A stretch of 64,000 nucleotides of DNA from Rhodocytophaga rosea (GCF_010119975.1 NZ_CP048222.1:6858501-6922500); one strand, 5' to 3'. Counted from the first letter of the stretch, positions 9,905 to 18,811 are shown. A program made the numbers and translations. The notes: generated by a model not told the origin, from the sequence alone.

Positions 9905-10897
9905 TTAGAATTCCTGCAAGGCTCGCTCAATAATAGTATCTATTCCAGCATTTACATCTTCTGTCTTTAGCGAAACAGCAATATCTGGCGGAATGCCATG
10001 TTCGATATTGAATCCATTCGGTAACAGGCAAACGGACGATGAATAATTTACATGAAAGCCATTTGGTAATTCTGAACCTGCTGGTACGCCACCTCCGCCT
10101 CCGGTCTGGTCGCCAATTAGCGTAATGCCTGCAGCTTTGCACATGGCTGCAAAGTAATTGGCTGCACTATAGCAGCGCCGGTTCGTAAGTACCACTATCT
10201 TCTTATCAAATCTGATTTTTTCGAAATCTGGGTCCAGATATACCTGATTGAATGGTTCAAACTCATTCCGTCCCGGACCACTTTTAAAAGCGTTCTGATA
10301 CAGAAATGTTCTTTCATTAATGATTCTTTCCAGGATAGCAAAACCATTAGCCGGATTTCCGCCTTCATTTCCCCGGATGTCAATAATAAGGCCTTTGGTA
10401 TTCTTAAACCGGTTAAACACATAATCCAGATCTTGAGACGAAATAGGAACCTGAAAGGAGCCATAATAGATATATCCAACATCTTGAATAATGGTATTGA
10501 TCAGTGGAATGGTGATGTGATAATCTCCCCAATACTTGCGAATTAATAATTCCTTATCGATGTTGGCCGGATAATCCAGAAACCAGTTTTCATATTTAGA
10601 AATATTAAACTCTGAACGGAGATTCACATGGCCATCCCGCAAGGTATTGAGCATGGCGGCCATTACATCAAAGAGTTCTTCCCGGCCCATATCCTGGCGG
10701 ATCTGTGGCCGGTATACCCGGTATATAGAATCCCAATTGATGCCTTTATATTCGAAAAAAGGGTATTTTTTATCCAGCTCCTGCCAGAGAATATCAAAAT
10801 TCGTAACAGGATCATTGGTGGGATTTTTCTCAATAAATACCTCTTCACAGCCAGCCAGCAACAGAAGAAGCGAGAAACAAGTCATTATCTTTTTCAT
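9905..10897 (-). CDS. S41-family peptidase lipoprotein
   Basis: A 330-residue protein with a lipoprotein signal (MKKIMTCFSLLLLLAGC, Cys17), so probably anchored at the outer or inner membrane. The core is the tail-specific protease fold: KGLIIDIRGNEGGN, then VVLTNRRCYSAANYFAAMCK with the likely nucleophile Ser244, then GDQTGGGGGVPAGSELPNG. No PDZ domain is obvious. Small S41 lipoproteins of this kind are common in Bacteroidota and their substrates are unknown. It starts 10 bp after the stop of the outer-membrane protein gene at 10908, so the two are probably co-transcribed. Confidence 0.87.
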   Translation of the reverse strand: MKKIMTCFSLLLLLAGCEEVFIEKNPTNDPVTNFDILWQELDKKYPFFEYKGINWDSIYRVYRPQIRQDMGREELFDVMAAMLNTLRDGHVNLRSEFNISKYENWFLDYPANIDKELLIRKYWGDYHITIPLINTIIQDVGYIYYGSFQVPISSQDLDYVFNRFKNTKGLIIDIRGNEGGNPANGFAILERIINERTFLYQNAFKSGPGRNEFEPFNQVYLDPDFEKIRFDKKIVVLTNRRCYSAANYFAAMCKAAGITLIGDQTGGGGGVPAGSELPNGFHVNYSSSVCLLPNGFNIEHGIPPDIAVSLKTEDVNAGIDTIIERALQEF

Positions 10898-10907
10898 AGA
10901 ATCTACT

Positions 10908-11726
10908 TTATAAATTAACCAGTAATGAAAACCGAAGGGTATGCGAAGCTGCTTTTATAGGCACTGTAAAAGCAGCGCTATAGGCTTGCCATTCGTAGGT
11001 GAGCCCAAGTTGATTAGTTGCCCGGATGGGATAGAATAAACTATTCCGGATGATGATCCGCTGAAAAGAGCCAAAACTGTGGAAACTAGCCCGCTGGTAC
11101 GCATCTTTTATAGGATTATTTCCCCCAGGTTCAATCAGATCAAAGGTATTCATGTAATCTGGCCTGGTACCAAAAGAAAGCACCGGAATACTGATGCGGT
11201 GATAATGTTTTACTTTTTTGTTGCCTATCTGGAAAGTTCTCAGGAAAGCGCCACTGATGCCCAGGGAATGAAAATTATCATATACAATGGCGCTATTATC
11301 TAACTGAGGCGCATAGCGGATATCAAGAAAGGTATGCTGGGAAGCACCCAGATAAAATGCTTTATTACCAAGCTCTTTTTCCCTGAATATTTTCCGCAGG
11401 TGCACATAATCCAGGTCAAAGCGGAACATGGTAGCCTTCATAGGAAGATAGCCTTTAGCATTGTTAGAACGGATGGTTGCAAATTGCAAAGGCAGGTACC
11501 ATTCAATTAATTTCCTGTCTGATTTTTCTTTCCATATTCCAAAAGACAAAGTAGGTAACACTCCCTGATAGCGGACAAAAGACATGGCATCGTCTTTCAC
11601 CTGATGATAGGTAAGTCCCGGACTTAACTCCAGGTAAGTAGATTTCTCAGGAAGATCAGTCTGGGCATTTGCCTGTACAAAAATGAAAAAGCATAGCCCG
11701 GTATATAAAATATATATACTTTTCAT
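10908..11726 (-). CDS. Putative outer-membrane beta-barrel protein
   Basis: About 272 residues from the ATG at 11726; a TTG two codons upstream is also possible. It has a signal peptide (MKSIYILYTGLCFFIFVQ, then ANAQ) and then many alternating amphipathic strands ending in HTLRFSLLVNL. I do not recognise the family; the pattern is that of a small beta-barrel. It lies in the same direction as, and just downstream of, the sigma-factor gene cluster, with about 87 bp between it and the intended end of the frameshifted gene, and is followed closely by the S41 peptidase. Confidence 0.65.
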   Translation of the reverse strand: MKSIYILYTGLCFFIFVQANAQTDLPEKSTYLELSPGLTYHQVKDDAMSFVRYQGVLPTLSFGIWKEKSDRKLIEWYLPLQFATIRSNNAKGYLPMKATMFRFDLDYVHLRKIFREKELGNKAFYLGASQHTFLDIRYAPQLDNSAIVYDNFHSLGISGAFLRTFQIGNKKVKHYHRISIPVLSFGTRPDYMNTFDLIEPGGNNPIKDAYQRASFHSFGSFQRIIIRNSLFYPIRATNQLGLTYEWQAYSAAFTVPIKAASHTLRFSLLVNL

Positions 11727-11813
11727 AGCCAATAATTTAAAATGGAAAAATGGTTAGGTTAACAGCATCAGAAACAACTTTACATACGATACACACCTAT
11801 TGAAAAGGTTAAC

Positions 11814-12472
11814 TTAAAAAGCGATTCCCAGTTGAATTCCGGCAATAAGCTCCATCCTTCTTTTCTGTTCCGGATATTTTTTTATTCTGCCCGAAATTCC
11901 GGCATTAGCATCAATATATCCCAGGAAAATATTCTCCGTTGGATTCCATACAGGAGTTGCAACGCCACCTGCTGCTGGTCTTTACCAGGCCGGGTGCGGG
12001 CGATAAGCTGTGGACTTAGATAGTTAGCCGAAAAATTATTGGCACTTTTTCCTTTCAGAATCCGGCGGTTCAAATTATAATAATAACGTACTCCCCCCAG
12101 TATGCCTATATCCCGGACTTCTCTGGTGTCAGCCTGTATGGTAGTTCCAGCAATCCAGGACCAGTCTGGCCTGAACTTTTTCTCCACGGAGAGCCGGATT
12201 ACATTATTCACATTACGGGCCGTAGAATCGTTTTTCCCGCCGAAAGACAATCCATATAAGGCCGGGCCTAAGAGATCAATTTTAAACAATACCAGTTCTT
12301 CCGACTGCACCCGGATGATCTGGTTGTAGGAGCGAAGTAGTCCCGAAAACTGGGTAGAATCCATCTCTTCCTCTCCGGACTGTAGCGTAACTTTTTCCTG
12401 TGCCACGGCGAGTTGCAGGCTGATCACTACACCTGCTATAATACTTAGCATCCGCATAAATAATCGCTTCAT
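11814..12472 (-). pseudogene. Outer-membrane protein gene with a one-base frameshift
   Basis: The open frame (12472 down to 11882, 196 residues) starts with a signal peptide (MKRLFMRMLSIIAGVVISLQ, then LAVAQ) but ends abnormally in LMPEFRAE. In the next frame the sequence continues as LGYIDANAGI...SGRIKKYPEQKRRMELI and AGIQLGIAF, then a stop at 11814. That is a proper beta-barrel end with terminal Phe. Adding one T (minus strand) in the four-base run at 11926-11929 fuses both parts into a single protein of about 219 residues. The start overlaps the stop of the upstream DUF4097-type gene by ATGA, so it belongs to the sigma-factor operon. Whether the shift is real, a sequencing error or recoding cannot be decided here. 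Confidence 0.75.
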
Positions 12473-13374
12473 TGTCCCTGTAAAGTAATCGTTCCAAATG
12501 TTGTTTTAACCTGTACAAGAGGTAATCCTGCCTGCGCAGATTGCCAGCTGGCCATGCTGGATGTATGCTGTACCAAAGATGTATTTATATGATCGGGAAT
12601 GGTGATTTCTCCAAACTCCGAAGTAAAGCGGTACTGATATTGCCTGGTTTCTTTCACCATAAGGCTGATATCCGATTTAGCTGCATCAATACGCAAGGAT
12701 TTTACTCCATTCAAACTACTTAGAATAATATCTCCCAGATTATTTGTCAGAGTAATATCTCCACTGATGCCATCCATACTTGTTTTGGTATGATCTAAGC
12801 TGCCCTGTATATGGCCACTTATATTTTTTGCGGTAAAATCACCGAAATAACTTTTTATATGTACCTTTCCCTGAATGGCAGAAAGCAGAATGTTACCATA
12901 CCTGGAGGAAAATGTAAGTTTACCCTGCAGGCTCTCCATCTGAATCGAGCCATAGAGGTTGGCGATAGAAACAGTAGCTTCCTGGGGCAGCCATATTTCG
13001 TATTCTGCCAGCAACAGCGCTTGTATGTCTTTTTTGCCTTTAGGCAGTACAAAATAGTTTTTGATATGCAGGGTTTCTTTCTTTTTTTCTAGAATATACC
13101 GCTGGTAGTCCAGTTCCTGCCTGGCTGTTTCCTGGGAAGGTGCTTTAGAGATAAGTTTAAGGATGACTTTTACCTCTTTCTGGTTCCAGCCTTTTACCTG
13201 AATGTTTGCTTTTTCTCCTTCAATCTCAATCTTTTCTCCTGCTTTATAGACAAATTGCTGTTCAACCGTTTTGGTCACCACTTGCACTTTGGTCTGGGCC
13301 AACAGTTTGTTTTCTGGCAGTAGCAACCAGAGTATAAAGAAGACAAATCCTATTTTAAATCCTGGAGATTTCAT
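12469..13374 (-). CDS. DUF4097-type exported beta-helix protein (putative adhesin)
   Basis: A 301-residue protein with a signal peptide (residues ~1-26, ending LLAQ). The rest is a ladder of short strands of the type GSIQMESLQGKLTFSSRYGN, GDFTAKNISGHIQGSL and GDITLTNNLGDIILSSLNG. These repeats, about 20-25 residues apart, match the DUF4097/DUF4098 right-handed beta-solenoid pattern, which often occurs next to ECF sigma and anti-sigma genes. Its start overlaps the upstream stop by one base (TAATG) and its stop overlaps the next start (ATGA), so the genes are translationally coupled. The molecular role of the family is unknown. Confidence 0.75.
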   Translation of the reverse strand: MKSPGFKIGFVFFILWLLLPENKLLAQTKVQVVTKTVEQQFVYKAGEKIEIEGEKANIQVKGWNQKEVKVILKLISKAPSQETARQELDYQRYILEKKKETLHIKNYFVLPKGKKDIQALLLAEYEIWLPQEATVSIANLYGSIQMESLQGKLTFSSRYGNILLSAIQGKVHIKSYFGDFTAKNISGHIQGSLDHTKTSMDGISGDITLTNNLGDIILSSLNGVKSLRIDAAKSDISLMVKETRQYQYRFTSEFGEITIPDHINTSLVQHTSSMASWQSAQAGLPLVQVKTTFGTITLQGQ

Positions 13375-14078
13375 TAGCTGAATAGTTGCTGTATCAATTT
13401 TTTGCCTACTTCGGTTTGTTGCTTTTCAACCCGTATCAGATACCGTACAAGATCAGGCTGATTCTGGTGGAGGTGTAATTGCGTTTCTAATTCACTTTTC
13501 GCTTCCTGCAGCTGTAAATATTCTTCGTATAAACCCTTAAACTGAGGTTCCTGGCATTTCTCAGCCACCTGTACACAATGCTGCCGGATAAAATCCAATA
13601 CTTCATCTGTCGTATCTGTTGTTTCTGCGGCTTGTCTGTAATCCAATGGTGTAAGTACTTCCTGGCTATAGGTGATTTGAATCTGCTCTTCGTTGCCTGA
13701 TGATTGTTGCACCCAGAAAAATCCGATGAGTAGTAGCAGGGAGGCGGCAATGCCACTTGTCCAATACCAGATATTCCTGCTTTCTTCCTTCTTCCCTTCT
13801 ACACTATCAATGAGTTGATCAAATACATCTTTCTTTACCTGATGTTGTGGCAATGCTGAGATTGCCTGGCTCAATATTTTTTGTTGTGTGTGTGCTAAGT
13901 CTTTCAAATTGGCTTGTACCTTCGCTAAGTGCACATCCAAAGTTGCAGCCTCCGGAAATGAATATTCCTCACTTTTTTCCAAACCCTCTTCTACTTTTTG
14001 CCATACAGCATCTGGAGCCTGATAAATAGATAGCTGTGCAATGGTTTTATGCAGAATAGGAATATTTTTTTCTTTCAT
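13374..14078 (-). CDS. Single-pass membrane protein, probable anti-sigma factor
   Basis: A 234-residue protein with a cytoplasmic N-terminal half, one transmembrane segment at about 103-123 (WYWTSGIAASLLLLIGFFWV) and a periplasmic helical tail with many Glu and Gln residues. There is no recognisable zinc-binding anti-sigma motif. The call rests on topology and position: it starts 2 bp after the stop of the ECF sigma-factor gene. It would hold the sigma factor at the membrane until a periplasmic signal arrives; that role is inference. Confidence 0.6.
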   Translation of the reverse strand: MKEKNIPILHKTIAQLSIYQAPDAVWQKVEEGLEKSEEYSFPEAATLDVHLAKVQANLKDLAHTQQKILSQAISALPQHQVKKDVFDQLIDSVEGKKEESRNIWYWTSGIAASLLLLIGFFWVQQSSGNEEQIQITYSQEVLTPLDYRQAAETTDTTDEVLDFIRQHCVQVAEKCQEPQFKGLYEEYLQLQEAKSELETQLHLHQNQPDLVRYLIRVEKQQTEVGKKLIQQLFS

Positions 14079-14080
14079 AA

Positions 14081-14617
14081 TTAGTCTATAAACTCTCTCA
14101 ATAATCGTTGTAACATCCGTTTTGCCTGGTATAACTGAGATTTGGAGGTGCCTTCTGCAATGTGCAATAGCTCACCCACTTCCCGGTGTGTATATCCTTC
14201 CACTTCAATGAGTAGAAATATATTCCGGTAGCCTTCCGGTAACTGCCGGATGGCTTTCTCCAGATACGCTCCGGTCAGGTTTTCATCCCAGGTAACCAGC
14301 GGTGTTTCTACTCCCAATTCATCAGCCGGTTGCCAGCTTATGGTTTTCTTCTGCCGGGATAGTCCGGAGCGAATGACGATTGTTTTAATCCAGGCACCCA
14401 GTGACGATTTACCCATGTAAGCCGGCAAACTTTTAAATACTTCAATAAAAGCATCCTGCAAGGCATCAGCCGCTTCATTTTCATCTGCCAGCATCCGGAA
14501 AAGCAAGGTATACATGGCATCTTTATATTTATCATATAATGCCCGTTGTGCCTTCCTTTCCTGTCGCAGGCAGTTCCGTAAAAGTTCAAGCTCGTATGGG
14601 TCTTGTTGATAACTCAA
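14081..14617 (-). CDS. ECF-type RNA polymerase sigma factor
   Basis: A 178-residue sigma-70-family protein. Region 2 lies at ~25-90 (YDKYKDAMYTLLFRMLADENE, AADALQDAFIEVFKSL) and region 4 at ~125-175 (LPEGYRNIFLLIEVEGYTHREVGEL, then GTSKSQLYQAKRMLQ, the helix-turn-helix). No ATG precedes region 2 in frame, so translation probably starts at the TTG at 14617. It heads a minus-strand operon with the likely anti-sigma factor, the DUF4097-type protein and the outer-membrane protein. An inverted repeat lies just upstream of the start. Confidence 0.88.
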   Translation of the reverse strand: MSYQQDPYELELLRNCLRQERKAQRALYDKYKDAMYTLLFRMLADENEAADALQDAFIEVFKSLPAYMGKSSLGAWIKTIVIRSGLSRQKKTISWQPADELGVETPLVTWDENLTGAYLEKAIRQLPEGYRNIFLLIEVEGYTHREVGELLHIAEGTSKSQLYQAKRMLQRLLREFID

Positions 14618-14619
14618 TG

Positions 14620-14645
14620 CTTTAGGGTAACCTTCTGCCCTAAAG
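14620..14645. promoter_or_regulatory. Inverted repeat upstream of the sigma-factor start
   Basis: CTTTAGGG (14620-14627) and CCCTAAAG (14638-14645) are a perfect 8-bp inverted repeat 2 bp before the TTG start of the sigma gene. It could be an operator for autoregulation or an RNA hairpin that limits translation. Its role is unproven. Confidence 0.4.
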
Positions 14646-14774
14646 TGCTTATTTTTTATAAAAGGGTTGTATGGAGTAAGAAATTTTTTAGAGGTATTTT
14701 ATAAACGGAGTGTTAACAATCTATTAAACTTTATTCACAACGCTAAAAAAGGCAGCGAAAGGGTAACTTGCAGC

Positions 14775-15704
14775 ATGAATGATCCAACCAAAAACCTGAT
14801 TGTAGTAGTAGGACCAACGGCTGTAGGAAAAACAGATCTGTGTGTGCGGCTGGCAAAGCAATTAGGTGCAGAAATTATTTCGGCAGATGCCAGGCAGTTT
14901 TTCAGGGAAATGAATATAGGAACCGCTAAACCAAGCCTGGAAGAAAGGGGAGGAGTATCCCACCACCTGATTAATTCGCATAGCATTGTAGATAGTTACA
15001 ATGCCGGTGATTTTGAAAGAGATGCCTTACAGATCCTGGAGCAATTATACAAACATACAAATGTGGCAATTGTAACTGGTGGATCAGGATTGTATATAAA
15101 AGCGCTTTGTGAAGGAATGGATGAAATGCCTGAAATAGAGGAAAGCATTCGGGAACAGTTAAATACTATCTATATGAATGAAGGTTTGCCGGTATTGCTC
15201 TCCCAGTTAGACCAGCTCGACCCGGAATATGCAGCTAGTGTAGACCGGGCTAATCCGCAGCGTATCATCCGGGCGCTGGAAGTCTGCCTGGCAAGCGGAA
15301 AGCCATATTCCTCCTTCCGCAAAAAAAGTAAAGCGATCCGTCCGTTCCGGTTCACTAAGATTGGTTTGCAACGCAACCGGGAAGAATTGTATGCACGTAT
15401 TGATGCCAGGATGGATGCAATGCTGGCAGAGGGATTAGTTGAAGAAGTGAAGCGTTTACAACCGTACCGGATGCAAAATGCCTTGCAAACGGTAGGTTAT
15501 ACAGAGGTGTTTGACTTTCTGGATGGCAAATACGATGAAACGGAAATGATACGCTTGTTAAAACGCAATTCCCGGCGCTATGCCAAACGGCAGATCACCT
15601 GGTTTTCCAGAGATCCGGAAATCCGGTGGTTCCATCCCAGCGACTATACTCAGATTATTGCGTATATACAACAGGAACCAGGGGCAATGAAACCTGGAAC
15701 CTAA
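14775..15704 (+). CDS. miaA: tRNA dimethylallyltransferase
   Basis: About 309 residues from the ATG at 14775; upstream in-frame codons are unlike MiaA. It transfers dimethylallyl to A37 of tRNAs reading UNN codons. Visible are the P-loop GPTAVGKT (residues 13-20), ADARQFFREMNIGTAKPS with the motif for substrate binding, and GGSGLYIKALCEGMDEMP. Further on are QRIIRALEV, QTVGYTEVFDFLDGKYD and RRYAKRQITWFSRD. The length is normal. It is divergent from the sigma-factor operon. Confidence 0.96.
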   Translation: MNDPTKNLIVVVGPTAVGKTDLCVRLAKQLGAEIISADARQFFREMNIGTAKPSLEERGGVSHHLINSHSIVDSYNAGDFERDALQILEQLYKHTNVAIVTGGSGLYIKALCEGMDEMPEIEESIREQLNTIYMNEGLPVLLSQLDQLDPEYAASVDRANPQRIIRALEVCLASGKPYSSFRKKSKAIRPFRFTKIGLQRNREELYARIDARMDAMLAEGLVEEVKRLQPYRMQNALQTVGYTEVFDFLDGKYDETEMIRLLKRNSRRYAKRQITWFSRDPEIRWFHPSDYTQIIAYIQQEPGAMKPGT

Positions 15705-15753
15705 GAACCAATACGATTCGACTATAAATTAATTTTTTGCTGCGTTTACAGCT

Positions 15754-16545
15754 ATGAAAACCGATAAAGATATTTATGTACACAACTGGCAGGAATTACA
15801 GGAAGCTTTATTCCAGGACTCATTTGATAAACGTATAAACCGCCACCGGTCATCTTATGTGTACCGGGGCATGTACAACAAAGATTTTGACCTGCGTACC
15901 AGCCTTATTCGCCTGGGAGGTTCATTTGACCAGTTAGAACCTCATTTGCTGCGTAATTTTAAAAAATATGCCCATAATAACGCTTCTCCAGGTCATTCTG
16001 TCTGGAACTGGCTGGCAGTAGCACAACATCATGGCTTACCTACACGCCTGCTCGACTGGACTTATTCGCCCTATGTAGCGTTGCATTTTGCGACAGCCAA
16101 TACGGCCCAGTTTAAAACAGATGGCGCCATCTGGTGTGTAAACTATGTAAAATCAAATCAGTATTTGCCCAAGGCTTTGAAAGAGGCAATTGAAAATGAA
16201 GGTTCAAATGTATTTACACCGGAAATGCTGGAACCAGTATGTGCTTCTTTAAAGCAACTGGCTGCTTTACAGGAAGAGGAGTTTGTCTTGTTTCTGGAGC
16301 CTCCTTCGCTCGATGGGCGGATTATCCACCAGTTTGCCTTATTTTCTATGATGTCGAAGGTAGATGCCATGCTTAGTACCTGGCTCATGGAACATCCCGA
16401 GTTATTTTTCCGCATTATTATTCCGGCTTCCTTAAAATGGGAAATTCGTGATAAACTTGACCAGGCGAATATTACCGAACGGGTATTATTTCCCGGATTA
16501 GGAGGATTAAGCCAGTGGCTGAAACGCCATTATACTACTATTTAA
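15754..16545 (+). CDS. FRG domain protein
   Basis: A 263-residue cytoplasmic protein made up almost entirely of an FRG domain. The name-giving pattern is at residues ~30-50 (YVYRGMYNKDFDLRTSLIRLGG), followed by LAVAQHHGLPTRLLDWTYSPYVALHFATA, the most conserved part of the family. No additional toxin, nuclease or membrane domain is attached. The biochemical role of FRG domains is not established. It follows miaA by 49 bp on the same strand. Confidence 0.85.
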   Translation: MKTDKDIYVHNWQELQEALFQDSFDKRINRHRSSYVYRGMYNKDFDLRTSLIRLGGSFDQLEPHLLRNFKKYAHNNASPGHSVWNWLAVAQHHGLPTRLLDWTYSPYVALHFATANTAQFKTDGAIWCVNYVKSNQYLPKALKEAIENEGSNVFTPEMLEPVCASLKQLAALQEEEFVLFLEPPSLDGRIIHQFALFSMMSKVDAMLSTWLMEHPELFFRIIIPASLKWEIRDKLDQANITERVLFPGLGGLSQWLKRHYTTI

Positions 16546-16552
16546 ATACCTG

Positions 16553-16708
16553 GATGGTTATATTGTTTGATGGCTGATCATTAAAATCAGAGATTTCTAT
16601 TTTTATTCATCTGCCTGCAACCTTTTTATTCAGAAAGCTTATACTAATGATGAGGTTTGATAAAAGCAGCTTTTCTGACTAATTTAACCATCCAACTATT
16701 CAACCATC
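16553..16708. repeat. Imperfect inverted repeat of CCATC-type words
   Basis: The arms 16553-16575 and 16686-16708 are complementary at 18 of 23 positions, in the gap between the FRG gene and the next membrane protein gene. The words GATGGTT and AACCATC recur. It belongs to the family of low-complexity intergenic inverted repeats seen across the window. Confidence 0.5.
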
Positions 16709-16722
16709 AAACCATTAAAGCT

Positions 16723-17172
16723 ATGAAAGCAACACAAGTGATCGGAAGCGGGCTGGCGGGTGCCATTGCCCTCAATATATTGCACGAAACCGCCAGACGG
16801 TTTATTCCACAAGCCCCCCGTATGGATATTTTAGGAATGCGGGCTATTTCAAAGCTGATGCAGAAAGCAGATGCACCACCTCCTCAGGGAGAAAAGCTCT
16901 ACTGGCTGGCAATAGCCGGGGATGTTATTTCCAATGCAGCCTATTACAGCCTGACAGCTTCTGATAAACCGAAGAATGTATGGCTGAAAGGTGCGCTGCT
17001 AGGTTTGGGAGCCGGTTTAGGCGCAGTAACCCTACCTGGCCCTATGGGATTAGGCACCCAGCCAAGCGGACGTACCAATAACACTAAAATAATGACGGTT
17101 GCCTGGTATCTGGCTGGCGGACTAGCAACAGCTGCTGCATTCCAATTATTGAAAAGAGTAAGTCAAAAGTAG
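16723..17172 (+). CDS. Small membrane protein of unknown function
   Basis: About 149 residues from the ATG at 16723. It has an N-terminal hydrophobic segment (QVIGSGLAGAIALNILHETARR), then further segments at ~65-85, ~95-115 and ~125-145, including GALLGLGAGLGAVTLPGPMGLG. I do not recognise the family. It is probably an inner-membrane protein with three or four segments. It is convergent with the LemA-like gene. Confidence 0.6.
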   Translation: MKATQVIGSGLAGAIALNILHETARRFIPQAPRMDILGMRAISKLMQKADAPPPQGEKLYWLAIAGDVISNAAYYSLTASDKPKNVWLKGALLGLGAGLGAVTLPGPMGLGTQPSGRTNNTKIMTVAWYLAGGLATAAAFQLLKRVSQK

Positions 17173-17203
17173 AAAAAGGCTTTTCTTTCAGATAGATGGA
17201 GTA

Positions 17204-17680
17204 TTATCTGTTTTCAGATACAGATTTGAATCCGGAAAGCGTAGCAACAATTCGGGAAGGCATCCGGTTTACCAGTTTATTATATACCAGAATGCTTTGT
17301 TGTAGTTTTCGCTGGGCATAATACAAATGAAAATCGGTGTCTTCCAGTCTGTTTAATAAGGTATCCACTTCGGCATGGTTTTGCAAACCTACGGTTTGTT
17401 GGAGGCGGAGTTTTACATCTGTACTGAGTTGCTTTGTTTTAACAGACCTGGCCGTGGGAATCTGTTGCAGTTGTAGTGATAGTTCAGGATCAATAATGGA
17501 TAATTGGCTAAGTAATTTTTCTAAGGCAGCAAGAATGGCATGCCGGCGCTTTTCCAGCTCTTTGCTTTCCTCTTCCATTTTCCGGATTTGATCCCGCCTG
17601 GTAAGTAAACTATTATAATTTACTACTGCCCATAGCAGTACAAAGCCGAAAATAGCAACAGCAATTGGCAAAAAGCCCAT
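17204..17680 (-). CDS. Divergent LemA-like membrane protein
   Basis: A 158-residue protein with an N-terminal membrane anchor (residues ~4-22, LPIAVAIFGFVLLWAVV) followed by NYNSLLTRRDQIRKMEEESKELEKRRHAILAALE. It ends in YNKLVNRMPSRIVATLSGFK. The YN-x-L start, the long helices and the terminal pattern YN-x-L-x(4-5)-P-S-x-I/L-x(4)-GFK match LemA proteins, although this one is shorter and diverged (LemA is about 180-200 residues). The function of LemA is unclear. Confidence 0.6.
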   Translation of the reverse strand: MGFLPIAVAIFGFVLLWAVVNYNSLLTRRDQIRKMEEESKELEKRRHAILAALEKLLSQLSIIDPELSLQLQQIPTARSVKTKQLSTDVKLRLQQTVGLQNHAEVDTLLNRLEDTDFHLYYAQRKLQQSILVYNKLVNRMPSRIVATLSGFKSVSENR

Positions 17681-17756
17681 GATTCTATACGTTAATTGGC
17701 GGGATGGTTAACAGTTGAGCAATTTGCTCACTTATACAAACAAGAAGTGAAATTAC

Positions 17757-17841
17757 GGAATGACAGGATTACAGAAGGTTTGAATTGCTGAATTATATTA
17801 TTTTATTCACTCATTCAGACCTTCTATAATTCAGTAATTCA
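17757..17841. repeat. Imperfect inverted repeat after pfkA
   Basis: The arms 17757-17786 and 17812-17841 are complementary at 23 of 30 positions with a 25-nt AT-rich loop. The words GAATTACAG, CAGAAGG and AATTCAGTAATTC are shared with other intergenic sites. It begins 1 bp past the pfkA stop codon and may act as its terminator. Confidence 0.55.
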
Positions 17842-17842
17842 C

Positions 17843-18811
17843 TTACACACTCAGAATCCTTACCATCCGGATCAGGTCGTCGCTGATAGGTTTAAGTTTA
17901 GTAATGGTATCTTTAAAAGGCGTATAAACGAGTTGATTATTTACAATACCAGCCATTACACACTTTTGCCCATTGATTAAGCCTTCCAAAGCACCCAGAC
18001 CTAAGCGGCTGGCCAGAATCCGGTCGAAGGCGGTGGGAGCGCCACCCCGTTGTACGTGGCCAAGGTTCGTAATGCGAATATCAGCATCTTCAAAAATAAC
18101 TTTAATCTTGCTTCCTATTTCAGTAGCCCCTCCTTCTTCTCCTTCGGCCACAATAATAATAGAAGATGTTTTAGAACGGTTCCAGCCTTGTTTTAAGGTT
18201 TCAATTACTTCTTCCAAAGGAGTAAAAGTTTCAGGTACCATCACTAGTTCAGCTCCCCCGGCAATCCCAGACTGAATGGCGATATATCCGGAATCCCGGC
18301 CCATTACTTCAATAAAAAAGATACGATCGTGGGAGTCAGCCGTATCCCGTATTTTATCGATGGCATCTAAGGCAGTATTTACAGCGGTGTCATAGCCAAT
18401 GGTATAGTCTGTACCGTACAAATCATTGTCGATAGTGCCGGGTGCGCCTACTGTTGGAATGCCATATTCTTCATAAAAAACCTGGGCCCCGGTAAAGGTT
18501 CCATTTCCCCCGATAGCCACCAGACCTTCAATCCCTAAATTCTGCAATTGCTCGTGAGCAATGGCCCGGCCTTCTTTGGTCCGGAATTCTTTACTGCGGG
18601 CAGATTTAAGAATGGTACCTCCTTTTTGAATGATATTGCTGACAGAATATGATTTCATGGGCGTAATTTCACCTCGGATCATGCCATCGTATCCGTGCCT
18701 GATCCCAAATATTTCGATGCCATAATAGATAGCACCCCGTACGGCTGCCCGGATACAGGCATTCATGCCTGGTGAATCACCTCCTGAAGTAAATACAGCT
18801 ACTTTTTTCAT
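17843..18811 (-). CDS. pfkA: ATP-type 6-phosphofructokinase
   Basis: A 322-residue protein of normal length for bacterial PfkA, which phosphorylates fructose 6-phosphate to fructose 1,6-bisphosphate. Visible are TSGGDSPGMNACIRAAVR (ATP-binding start), PGTIDNDLYGTDYTIGYDTA (catalytic Asp in TIDND), EVMGRDSGYIA, and LGHVQRGGAPTAFDRILASRLG. In the second nucleotide motif this protein reads GGNGTF where Escherichia coli has GGDGS, an Asp to Asn change at a metal-binding position. Glycolysis is the expected role. Confidence 0.93.
   Translation of the reverse strand: MKKVAVFTSGGDSPGMNACIRAAVRGAIYYGIEIFGIRHGYDGMIRGEITPMKSYSVSNIIQKGGTILKSARSKEFRTKEGRAIAHEQLQNLGIEGLVAIGGNGTFTGAQVFYEEYGIPTVGAPGTIDNDLYGTDYTIGYDTAVNTALDAIDKIRDTADSHDRIFFIEVMGRDSGYIAIQSGIAGGAELVMVPETFTPLEEVIETLKQGWNRSKTSSIIIVAEGEEGGATEIGSKIKVIFEDADIRITNLGHVQRGGAPTAFDRILASRLGLGALEGLINGQKCVMAGIVNNQLVYTPFKDTITKLKPISDDLIRMVRILSV

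Noticed and set aside
18500-18540. PPi-dependent phosphofructokinase from the GGNGTF motif
   Set aside because: Length and the TIDND and other motifs fit the ATP-type enzyme; the Asp to Asn change alone does not make it PPi-dependent.
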